Source of the DNA: Pseudomonadota bacterium
Lineage (GTDB): Bacteria; Pseudomonadota; Gammaproteobacteria; Pseudomonadales; Azotimanducaceae
Direction of reading: 5' to 3'
DNA length: 7,476 nucleotides
NCBI GenBank assembly: GCA_027621895.1
Contig: JAQCAK010000076.1
Span: 1 to 7,476 of the forward strand
Shown: one piece after another, positions 1 through 5,864 of the stretch
Numbering within the stretch: position 1 is the stretch's first letter
Layout: each line of letters opens with the position of its first letter
Program-made: the position numbers and the translations under genes
Notes under the pieces: model-generated
Seen by the model: the letters and a program-made list of their open reading frames with translations, nothing else
Told to the model about the DNA's origin: nothing
Database searches by the model: none

Positions 1-123
1 AGGTGGCGAATCAGTGGTCCGTGGCGGTCACGCGCGCGGCCTTGGTGCGAAGTCCTAGCAGCAGAATTTGAAACCGCATCAGCGGCGTCCCGAGATTTAG
101 GTGCTCCAAGCAACGAAATCCAG
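1..123. other. Leading stretch without a recognised gene
   Basis: No coding region or tRNA is recognised here. On the + strand one frame is open from base 1 to a stop at 58 and another from base 1 to a TAA at 154-156. Either could hold the tail of a gene starting outside the window, but neither translation resembles a family I know. The longer frame runs into the SRP RNA, which makes it unlikely to be real. The right-hand part most likely holds the upstream promoter sequence of the SRP RNA gene. Confidence 0.4.
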
Positions 124-129
124 TATACT
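124..129 (+). promoter_or_regulatory. Putative -10 element of the SRP RNA gene
   Basis: TATACT matches five of six bases of the sigma-70 -10 consensus. It ends 7 nt before the predicted 5' end of the 4.5S RNA near 136, which is the expected distance to a transcription start. No convincing -35 hexamer is found 16-18 bp upstream; the 17-bp position reads GTGCTC. The start may therefore rely on upstream elements or an activator. Confidence 0.5.
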
Positions 130-135
130 GCACTG

Positions 136-237
136 GCCACCTTGGTCCTCTCGCAATAAATAGAGGTGAACTCCGCCAGGCCCGGAAGGGAGCAACGGTA
201 GCAATGAATTTATGTGCCGGGATGTGGCTAAGGTGGA
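136..237 (+). ncRNA. ffs: 4.5S RNA, signal recognition particle RNA (short bacterial form)
   Basis: This is the RNA core of the signal recognition particle. It binds Ffh and, with FtsY, targets ribosomes making membrane proteins to the inner membrane. The sequence carries the family hallmarks: the CAGG strand of the symmetric loop, a GGAA tetraloop at 184-187 closed by CCC/GGG, the AGCA strand of the loop, and the conserved block TGTGCCGGGATGT near 213-225. The terminal helix is visible as CCACCTT (137-143) pairing with AAGGTGG (230-236). The length of about 100 nt and single-hairpin form match the E. coli type, without an Alu domain. A short T run follows the closing helix (240-242) and may help termination. 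Exact ends are inferred from the terminal helix. Confidence 0.95.
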
Positions 238-261
238 CTTTTCCTCCCGCCTGGAGTGGTC

Positions 262-528
262 ATGCCCCGAAAACAACTTCACAAGTCACTGCAGGAACTT
301 CGCCTCGAACTCGACAAGCTTCATTTTGAGCATGAAGCCCAGCGTGACGCGCTGAACCAGCAGGTTATTGCGCTGGAAGAAAAGTTGCGGGACGAGAGCG
401 CCATGTCAGCCGACGAATATCTCATCCAGGAACTCGCCGAGGCACTCGAGGAGTTTGAGGAAGAGCATCCGCGCCTGACCGAACTGGTCGGGCGCATCAC
501 CGATCTGCTGGCGCGAATGGGTATCTAG
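262..528 (+). CDS. DUF4404 family small coiled protein
   Basis: This is an 88-residue acidic protein of unknown function. Residues 5-45 are rich in Leu, Glu, Gln and Lys with heptad-like spacing, suggesting an alpha-helical coiled coil. The C-terminal half carries the signature I associate with DUF4404, a block of Phe-Glu-x-Glu-His-Pro-x-Leu followed by a hydrophobic helix ending in Met-Gly-Ile. Pseudomonads have similar genes near 4.5S RNA, which supports the assignment. I chose ATG 262 because a GGAG lies 5 nt upstream and homologues begin with Met-Pro. An in-frame GTG at 256 overlaps that ribosome-binding site and is less likely. The gene starts about 25 nt after the SRP RNA, so read-through from the ffs promoter is possible. 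Its stop overlaps that of the convergent thiolase-like gene. Confidence 0.85.
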   Translation: MPRKQLHKSLQELRLELDKLHFEHEAQRDALNQQVIALEEKLRDESAMSADEYLIQELAEALEEFEEEHPRLTELVGRITDLLARMGI

Positions 529-1733
529 TCGTCCGCTACCAGCACCAGGGTGCCGGTCGTTGACAGGGAACCGCCGGTTCCGTTGACCACACAGGTCCTT
601 GCACTGGTCTGCTTGCGCGGATCACCATGTATACCATCTTCTGCAGTACCTGACAGCTGTCGATAAGCTTCAATCAGCAGAGGCATGCCGTACATGCCTG
701 AATGATTGAATGATAATCCTCCACCGTTGGTGTTAATCGGGAAGCTGCCGCCAGGCGCCGCCCGACCATCTTTCCAGAGCAGATGACCCTCGCCCGGTGC
801 GGCAAGGCCCAGCATCTCAACGGTGATCGCTGCGGTAATGGTGAAGGAGTCGTATACCAGCGCCATTTCCATATCCTTCGGCCCAAGGCCCGCCATGGTG
901 TAGGCAGCCTCAGCGGAGAACCTGGCAGAGGTCTTTGTGAAGTCCTCCATTTCAAGCATATTGCCGTGACCCATGCTCTCTCCGGCACCAGCGATCCAGA
1001 CGGGTTTGGTATTCAGGCTGGCGGCGACCTTCGGACTGCAGACCAGCACTGCACCACCGTGATCGGTGACCATACAACAGTGAAGTATGGTCAGTGGCCA
1101 GGTGATCAGCCGGGAGTCTTCCACCTGTTCAACGGTAATGGGGCCGCCAAAAGGATGTTTCTCTTTGGAGTACATGGCGGCTCGCGGATTCAGGGTTGCC
1201 CAGTCACGGGAGACCTTGGCGATATGTGCATAATCCTCACGTGTGTTGCCATAGCGATGCATATGCCGAACCATCGCGTGAGCATAGTGGTTCGGTGCTG
1301 CTGCCAGGCCATAGGCTGTGGACATTTCGTGTGAAGGCGACGCGTCACCGGCACCGCGGGCATAGTTCAGGGATCGACCGCCGATCTTGTTGGCAGAATG
1401 ACCGTTTTCCCCGTGACTGATCAGCGCAACATCGATGATACCGGCATGGATTGCCGCCATGGCGTGGTGCACATGCAGTTCAAATGAGCAGCCACCCACG
1501 GCTGTGGTATCGATGTACTTTGGAGTGATTCCAAGGTGTTCGCACAGTTCAGTGGACCAGCCTGTAGAAAACACACCCTCGATACTCGAGATAGGAATGC
1601 CGGTCTGTTCGCTGACATTCTTGATGGCCTCGATGTGAAGCTGCAGTGAAGTCGCCGGTTCGTCAAGAAAGCCGATCTGGTTGGCTTCGGCGGCGCCGAC
1701 GATTGCGGCCGATTTGTATAATGTACCCGGCAT
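525..1733 (-). CDS. SCP2-type thiolase-like protein (acetyl-CoA acetyltransferase-like)
   Basis: This is a 402-residue, full-length member of the thiolase superfamily, closest to the SCP2/lipid-transfer thiolase-like branch that works with DUF35 proteins. Visible hallmarks are the N-terminal VGAAE, the VGGCSFE motif at 79-85 where classical thiolases have their nucleophilic Cys, YDSFT at 294-298 in place of NEAF, GGGLSFNHSGMYG at 337-349 (the substrate-binding loop with His344), and the C-terminal CVVNGTGGS at 381-389. Aligning on Ser83, the usual nucleophile position is Gly81, so a standard Claisen thiolase mechanism is doubtful. Related Ltp2-type proteins are retro-aldolases that use tyrosines rather than that cysteine. 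The start codon has an excellent ribosome-binding site within the end of the upstream DUF35 gene, 2 bp away, so the pair is probably translationally coupled and forms a complex. The substrate is unknown. Confidence 0.88.
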   Translation of the reverse strand: MPGTLYKSAAIVGAAEANQIGFLDEPATSLQLHIEAIKNVSEQTGIPISSIEGVFSTGWSTELCEHLGITPKYIDTTAVGGCSFELHVHHAMAAIHAGIIDVALISHGENGHSANKIGGRSLNYARGAGDASPSHEMSTAYGLAAAPNHYAHAMVRHMHRYGNTREDYAHIAKVSRDWATLNPRAAMYSKEKHPFGGPITVEQVEDSRLITWPLTILHCCMVTDHGGAVLVCSPKVAASLNTKPVWIAGAGESMGHGNMLEMEDFTKTSARFSAEAAYTMAGLGPKDMEMALVYDSFTITAAITVEMLGLAAPGEGHLLWKDGRAAPGGSFPINTNGGGLSFNHSGMYGMPLLIEAYRQLSGTAEDGIHGDPRKQTSARTCVVNGTGGSLSTTGTLVLVADD

Positions 1734-1735
1734 GT

Positions 1736-2152
1736 TTACTCCTCCACCACGCGCCAGAAGGGAATGAAGGTGTCTTCATCCGCCTGTTCAAACTCAACCC
1801 TGACCGGCGCACCGATCCTGATCTCTTCAGGTTTCTCCGGATCCACGCCACGCAGGACGGTCAGCATCCGGTCGCCTTCTTTCAGGTCAATATAGGCGGT
1901 GACATAGGGTGTCTCTTTAGCCCATTTGCTGAATACCAGGTGCTGGACAGCATAGGTGTGAATCGTTCCCTCACCACTGCCTTCGATCCATTCCAGGTTC
2001 ATTGAGTGGCAGAAGGGACAGATGTGGCGCGGGTACCAGTGGACCCGGTTGCAGTCCTCGCATCGCGGCAGCATCAACTTGCCTGCTTTGGTGCCCTCCC
2101 AGAAGGGGCTTGTATGTGTTCCCTTAGATGGAATCGGTTTGTCGTAGCTCAC
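1736..2152 (-). CDS. DUF35 OB-fold protein with zinc ribbon, partner of the thiolase-like protein
   Basis: This is a 138-residue protein of the DUF35 / Zn-ribbon domain-containing OB-fold family. The N-terminal part carries a rubredoxin-like zinc ribbon with Cys31-x2-Cys34 and Cys45-x2-Cys48 (CEDC and CPFC). It is followed by a beta-rich OB-fold with the typical segment GEGTIHTYAVQH at about 60-71. Family members bind CoA esters and act as an obligate partner of SCP2-type thiolase-like proteins; ChsH2 with Ltp2 is the studied case. The downstream position, 2 bp from the thiolase start, fits that partnership. The start is GTG at 2152, with an AAGGG on the - strand about 8 nt upstream and no better in-frame ATG. 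The 41-bp gap to the SDR gene fits one transcript. Confidence 0.9.
   Translation of the reverse strand: MSYDKPIPSKGTHTSPFWEGTKAGKLMLPRCEDCNRVHWYPRHICPFCHSMNLEWIEGSGEGTIHTYAVQHLVFSKWAKETPYVTAYIDLKEGDRMLTVLRGVDPEKPEEIRIGAPVRVEFEQADEDTFIPFWRVVEE
1741..1745 (-). promoter_or_regulatory. Strong ribosome-binding site of the thiolase-like gene
   Basis: On the - strand GGAGG lies 7 nt before the ATG at 1733-1731. It falls within the last two sense codons (GAG GAG) of the DUF35 gene, just before its TAA. This fixes the thiolase start and suggests translational coupling of the two subunits. Confidence 0.75.
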
Positions 2153-2193
2153 TCGGAGTTCCCTTTGTAGTTGTTGTCTTTAATCCGGTGCGA

Positions 2194-2907
2194 CTAAGGT
2201 AACAGTATGCCGCCGTCCACGTCGACCGTGGTGCCTGTCATATAGGGGTTCTGCATCACCAGCAGAATAGCCTGGGCGACTTCTTCCGGCTCTCCCACCC
2301 GGCCCAGCAGCACATTCCGGCCCATGTTCTCCAGCGCCGCCGGTTTGTTATCGCCCAGGTTGTCAAACATGCCCGTATTGATCAGGCCCGGCGCCACGAC
2401 GTTAACCCGGCGCGGAGCCACTTCCATGGCCAGAGCCCGGGTCAGACCCTCTACGGCGCAGCCTGTGCAGGACACAGAAGACATGCCCGGGTTGCACTTG
2501 CGTGCGGGTGTGCCGCTGACGAAAGTCAGCGATCCGTTCTCAGTGAGGTGCGGAATGCCCTGCCTCGCGACATGGGTATAGCCCCAGAACTTGTTAAAGG
2601 CTTCACGAAACTGCTCATCGCTTTGTTCCATGAAAGGGGCCATGGTTCTGTTGGCACCGGTAGCCGCAGCAACAATATGGTTGATTTCACCCACCTCATC
2701 AAACAGCTGCTTCATGCCGTCCACGTCGTGAGTGTCCAGTTGGCCGAACTGAATGTCAGGGTAGTCCAACTGACACTGTGCAATCCTGTCTGCGGAGCGA
2801 CTGACCGCAACCACGGAAGCCCCGGCAGCTGCTGCCGCCACTGCGGTCGCAAGACCGATGCCTGAGGTACCGCCGATGACGACGACCTTTGAATTTTCCA
2901 GTCCCAT
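2194..2907 (-). CDS. Atypical short-chain dehydrogenase/reductase (SDR) lacking YxxxK
   Basis: This is a 237-residue Rossmann-fold SDR. The nucleotide-binding motif GGTSGIG is at 12-18, and the acceptor region has VSRSAD at 35-40, where an Arg after the second strand suggests NADP(H). The C-terminal part has the family features RVNVVAPGLINTGMF at 167-181 and TGTTVDVDGG at 224-233. Ser131 in FVSG is the expected catalytic serine. However, aligning on AVEGLTRALA (151-160), the catalytic Tyr and Lys positions are Val145 and Gly149, inside a Cys-rich stretch (Cys138, Cys147, Cys150). I recall a divergent SDR subgroup with a similar FWG...GSLTFVSG pattern and no YxxxK, so this may be an established variant. 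The start ATG has GGAG 7 nt upstream. The context suggests action on the CoA-linked product or substrate of the neighbouring enzymes. Confidence 0.88.
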   Translation of the reverse strand: MGLENSKVVVIGGTSGIGLATAVAAAAAGASVVAVSRSADRIAQCQLDYPDIQFGQLDTHDVDGMKQLFDEVGEINHIVAAATGANRTMAPFMEQSDEQFREAFNKFWGYTHVARQGIPHLTENGSLTFVSGTPARKCNPGMSSVSCTGCAVEGLTRALAMEVAPRRVNVVAPGLINTGMFDNLGDNKPAALENMGRNVLLGRVGEPEEVAQAILLVMQNPYMTGTTVDVDGGILLP

Positions 2908-2932
2908 TCATTCTCTCCTGTATAAAGGGTGA

Positions 2933-3520
2933 TCAGCTTGTCAGTGCCTGCCAGGCATTCAGCATCATCTGCACAGCCATCATGACCAGCAGCATGCCCA
3001 TCAATCGCTCGATAGCAAGGAGGCCTTTTTCGCCAAGGAGCCGGTCAAGCGGTGTGGCCGCCAACAGCAAGGCGGAGGAAATCAGCCACGCTGCAGTGAT
3101 GCAGAGGAACAGTTCCAGTCTCGATTCTGTCTTCGCCATCAGCATCAGTACCGCCATGATGGAGGGACCTGCAACCGCGGGAATTGCCAATGGTACGATC
3201 AGCGGCTCACCGGAAGGACTGTAGCCGAACAGCCCGTGGGGCGAGGGGAAGATCATCCGGATGGCGATGATGAACAGGATGATACCACCGGAAATGGAGA
3301 TGGCTTCCTGGCTCAGACCGAGCAGGTCCAGCAGCACGGGACCAAAAAACAGGTATATCAGCAGGGCGACATACGCGATCAAAAGCTCCCGGAGGGTGAT
3401 CTTGAACCGCCGCTCACGTTCCACGTGTTTGAGGACCGACAGGAACAGGGGGACGTTCCCCAGTGGATCCATGATCAGGAAAAATATGAGCGTGGTACTG
3501 ATGATATCGGAGACGGACAT
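2933..3520 (-). CDS. yhgN: MarC family inner-membrane protein, YhgN-like
   Basis: This is a 195-residue polytopic membrane protein with about six hydrophobic segments, the normal length and layout for MarC/UPF0056. Diagnostic motifs are MDPLGNVPLF at 17-26, the block SGGIILFIIAIRMIFP at 77-92, the segment EPLIVPLAIPAVAGPS at 104-119, and LLGEKGLLAIERLMG in the C-terminal third. These match my memory of E. coli YhgN closely, more so than MarC or YchE. The biochemical function of the family is unsettled; the early proposal of a multiple-antibiotic-resistance role for MarC was not upheld. The gene lies 25 bp upstream of the SDR on the same strand and is probably the first gene of the transcript. 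Its start has no clear Shine-Dalgarno sequence, and translation may begin weakly or from an unannotated leader context. Confidence 0.93.
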   Translation of the reverse strand: MSVSDIISTTLIFFLIMDPLGNVPLFLSVLKHVERERRFKITLRELLIAYVALLIYLFFGPVLLDLLGLSQEAISISGGIILFIIAIRMIFPSPHGLFGYSPSGEPLIVPLAIPAVAGPSIMAVLMLMAKTESRLELFLCITAAWLISSALLLAATPLDRLLGEKGLLAIERLMGMLLVMMAVQMMLNAWQALTS

Positions 3521-3677
3521 GCGGGCATCTTAGGGAGCCGGGGGACGGTTGTCGACTGCGGGTACAACCGATATTCCAGTCTGGTCAGTGCCCGGTTTTT
3601 CCACTGCGGCCTCCCAGGTTGTCCATGATGACAGTCTCGCATAAGCTTGATTTGACTCCAGATACAGGGCTCCCAGG
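3521..3677. promoter_or_regulatory. Divergent intergenic region between yhgN and the amidase gene
   Basis: These 157 bp must hold the promoters for the leftward yhgN-SDR-DUF35-thiolase run and for the rightward amidase. I find no promoter with both hexamers close to consensus. Weak rightward candidates are TTGTCC at 3619 and CATAAG at 3640, with a short 15-bp spacer. An AGGG at 3666-3669, 8 nt before the amidase ATG, is its likely ribosome-binding site. A dyad lies in the yhgN-proximal part (separate entry). Confidence 0.5.
3546..3570. repeat. Inverted repeat, 7-bp perfect arms
   Basis: CGGTTGT (3546-3552) and ACAACCG (3564-3570) are perfect inverted arms around an 11-base centre. The centre-to-centre distance of 18 bp places the arms roughly two helical turns apart, as for a dimeric repressor site. 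In RNA the arms could form a hairpin in the yhgN leader, ending 26 nt upstream of its start codon. Operator or leader hairpin is inference; the symmetry is seen directly. Confidence 0.4.
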
Positions 3678-5132
3678 ATGGATGAACTGGCTTTTTCAGA
3701 TGCCACCACGCTCGCGGCAAAGATTCAGGCGAAGGAGATCAGCAGTCTCGAACTGCTCGAACACTATCTTTCCCGCGTTGAAAAATATAATCCCGAAATC
3801 AATGCTGTCGTCTGCGAGCAGGCAGGCAAGGCCCGTGATCGAGCTGTAAAAGCAGATGAAGCACTGGCCAGGGGTGAATCCTGGGGGCCGCTCCACGGTG
3901 TACCCATGACGGTGAAAGAGTCTTACAACATCGCTGGGTTGCCAACAACCTGGGGAGACCCTGCCCTGAAAGACAACATCGCTCAGGAGGATGCAGTGGC
4001 CTGCCAGCGGCTGCAGCAGGCTGGCGCGGTGATCTTTGGCAAAACCAATGTGCCCATCAATCTGGCAGATTTCCAAAGCTATAATGAGATCTACGGTACC
4101 TGTGGTAACCCTCACGACCTGACTCGCACACCGGGAGGATCCAGCGGCGTTTCTGCGGCTGCCATGGCTGCCGGCCTGTCCGGTCTGGAAATGGGCAGTG
4201 ATATCGGCGGCTCCATTCGTAACCCGGCCCACTATTGTGGGGTATTCGGTCACAAACCAACCTGGAACATTCTGCCGATGCGCGGGCATGCGAAACCCGG
4301 GGTCCTGACCCCCAGCGATATCTCGGTGATCGGGCCCCTGGCCAGGAGTGCCGAAGACCTGGCACTGGTGATGGCGATCGTGGGCGGCGCAGATGACCTG
4401 CACGTTCCGGGATGGAAACTGGAGTTGCCGGCGCCGGCCAAACCAGTCTCCTCCATGCGTATCGCGGTCTGGCTGGACGACCCCGTGGCCCCGGTGGACC
4501 AGGCCATGTCCGAGCGCGTGATGAAGGTCGCCGAATTTGCAAGGGATGCCGGCGCGACCCTGGATTTCGACGCGCGGCCAGCTTTTGATCCCGCGGAGTC
4601 TCATCGCATTTATGAAAACCTGCTGCACTCTGCCATGTCTGCGAGACTGCCGGGAGCAGAGTTCGAGAAAGCCTGGGATCGACGCCAGTCGCTGTCAGAT
4701 GGGGATGATTCGGAACTGGCCCGTGTTACCCGTGCAAGCACGCTGTTCTATCGAGAATGGCACGAGATAAACGAAAAGCGCACCCATCTGCGTTGGAGCT
4801 GGCATGAGTTTTTCAAGGAATACGATCTGCTGTTGACGCCCATGTGTGTGACGTCTGCATTCCCCCATGACCAGAACCCGAAAATGTCCGAGCGCCTGCT
4901 GGTGGTGAATAACGAACCCAGGCCCTATTTCGAGCAGGTTTTCTGGGCAGGGCTGACCGGTGTTTCCTACCTGCCGTCAACGGTGGTGCCGACAGGCCCG
5001 GATTCCCAGGGACTGCCCGTCGGCGTGCAGATCGTGGGTGGTGAAATGCGGGACCTGGTGACGATCGAGTTTGCGCGTGCGGTGCACGCAGAGCTCGGCG
5101 GATTCGTGCCGGCAACGGCTTTCAGGGACTGA
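3678..5132 (+). CDS. Amidase signature family hydrolase
   Basis: This is a 484-residue enzyme of the amidase signature family, which hydrolyses C-N amide bonds with a Ser-cisSer-Lys triad. The triad is complete: Lys80 in PMTVKES, cis-Ser155 in GGSSG (153-157) and nucleophile Ser179 in GSDIGGSIR (173-181). The Lys-to-cisSer distance of 75 and cisSer-to-Ser distance of 24 are the same as in FAAH. The hallmark LHGVP (72-76) and the following FGHKPT (190-195) are also present. Length is typical of stand-alone amidases. It is unlikely to be GatA, because there is no gatB or gatC nearby and the signature differs. No signal peptide is seen, so it is probably cytoplasmic. The substrate cannot be read from sequence. 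ATG 3678 is preceded by AGGG at 8 nt. It is divergent from yhgN, and the cyclophilin follows 58 bp downstream. Confidence 0.93.
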   Translation: MDELAFSDATTLAAKIQAKEISSLELLEHYLSRVEKYNPEINAVVCEQAGKARDRAVKADEALARGESWGPLHGVPMTVKESYNIAGLPTTWGDPALKDNIAQEDAVACQRLQQAGAVIFGKTNVPINLADFQSYNEIYGTCGNPHDLTRTPGGSSGVSAAAMAAGLSGLEMGSDIGGSIRNPAHYCGVFGHKPTWNILPMRGHAKPGVLTPSDISVIGPLARSAEDLALVMAIVGGADDLHVPGWKLELPAPAKPVSSMRIAVWLDDPVAPVDQAMSERVMKVAEFARDAGATLDFDARPAFDPAESHRIYENLLHSAMSARLPGAEFEKAWDRRQSLSDGDDSELARVTRASTLFYREWHEINEKRTHLRWSWHEFFKEYDLLLTPMCVTSAFPHDQNPKMSERLLVVNNEPRPYFEQVFWAGLTGVSYLPSTVVPTGPDSQGLPVGVQIVGGEMRDLVTIEFARAVHAELGGFVPATAFRD

Positions 5133-5190
5133 AACTTTCCTCGGACTTTCGGAACCGGAAAGCAGTGGAAATCAATTGGAGTTAACGCAG

Positions 5191-5859
5191 GTGCTCATCA
5201 GAGAGCCGCAACCGGAGATGCCTCGAGCGGACAGGCGATTGCCTGTGCTGGTACTGTTTTGCCTCTGTCTTGCAATCAGTCTGCCGTCGCTGGCAACCCA
5301 GGTGGAGATAAAAACGAGCCTCGGCAGTTTCGTCGTCGAACTCGATGAAGAGAAAGCGCCGGTCTCCGTTGCCAATTTCCTGGCTTATGTGGACGCTGGC
5401 GCTTATACCGACACGATTTTTCACCGGGTTATCCCGGGGTTCATGGTGCAGGGCGGCGGTCATTATCGCGACATGTCCGAGGCGGAAGACGGTGAAACCA
5501 TCTTCAATGAGGCGGCCAATGGTCTGAAGAACCTGCGAGGTACCATCGCCATGGCACGATTTGATGAGATCGACTCCGCATCGAGACAGTTTTTTATCAA
5601 CGCGGCGGATAATGACTTCCTGGATCACAAGCCGACCAGCTGTACCCGGGAAGACATGGCGGCAGAAGCAGCAGCCCGGGCGCGGGGTCTGCGTAAACCG
5701 CGCACCTGTGACTCCTATGGTTACGCCGTGTTCGGCCGGGTCGTTTCCGGCATGGAGATTGTTGATCTGATCGAGTTTACCGAAACCCGGGATGTCGCCG
5801 GTCACCAGGACGTGCCGGTTGTGCCGGTGGTTATCCTGTCAATCGGTCGGGTCAGGTAA
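5191..5859 (+). CDS. Secreted cyclophilin-type peptidyl-prolyl cis-trans isomerase (PpiA-like)
   Basis: This 222-residue protein isomerises X-Pro bonds, probably in the periplasm. Residues 1-36 form a signal peptide: an Arg-containing n-region, the hydrophobic core LPVLVLFCLCLAISLPSLA, and likely cleavage after Ala35. The cyclophilin core follows, with FHRVIPGFMVQGGG at 77-90 (catalytic Arg79, Phe84, Met85, Gln87) and SRQFFIN at 131-137 (Gln133, Phe135). Phe143 replaces the cyclosporin-binding Trp of human CypA, as in E. coli PpiA. A Cys-bounded insertion (Cys151 to Cys173) precedes the conserved GYAVFGRVVSGMEIVD. GTG 5191 has GGAG 9 nt upstream. ATG 5218 (213 aa) is the main alternative and gives a shorter, more usual n-region, but its only GGAG touches the start codon. 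The gene converges on the kinase-like gene with a 5-bp gap. Confidence 0.92.
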   Translation: MLIREPQPEMPRADRRLPVLVLFCLCLAISLPSLATQVEIKTSLGSFVVELDEEKAPVSVANFLAYVDAGAYTDTIFHRVIPGFMVQGGGHYRDMSEAEDGETIFNEAANGLKNLRGTIAMARFDEIDSASRQFFINAADNDFLDHKPTSCTREDMAAEAAARARGLRKPRTCDSYGYAVFGRVVSGMEIVDLIEFTETRDVAGHQDVPVVPVVILSIGRVR

Positions 5860-5864
5860 TCCGG

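Noticed and set aside
97..282. A 61-codon open frame on the - strand across the SRP RNA
   Set aside because: It covers the structured 4.5S RNA gene on the other strand and has no protein resemblance.
783..1334. Open frame of 183 codons on the + strand within the thiolase-like gene
   Set aside because: It is a shadow of the - strand gene, which carries recognisable thiolase motifs along its full length.
3696..4628. A 310-codon open frame on the - strand opposite the amidase gene
   Set aside because: It is antisense to a gene with a complete catalytic triad, its translation resembles no family, and it is explained by codon bias in a GC-rich gene.
3678..5132. Identification as GatA of the tRNA amidotransferase
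   Set aside because: No gatB or gatC is adjacent, and the sequence around the nucleophile fits stand-alone amidases better.
5145..5162. Imperfect inverted repeat CTTTCGG/CCGGAAAG between the amidase and cyclophilin genes
   Set aside because: The stem is bulged, has almost no loop and no following T run, so it is not a credible terminator.
5071..5190. Longer form of the cyclophilin starting at ATG 5071
   Set aside because: It would overlap the amidase end by about 60 bp and place 40 extra residues before a good signal peptide.
5182..5805. Open frame of 207 codons opposite the cyclophilin gene
   Set aside because: It is antisense to conserved cyclophilin motifs and has no recognisable product.
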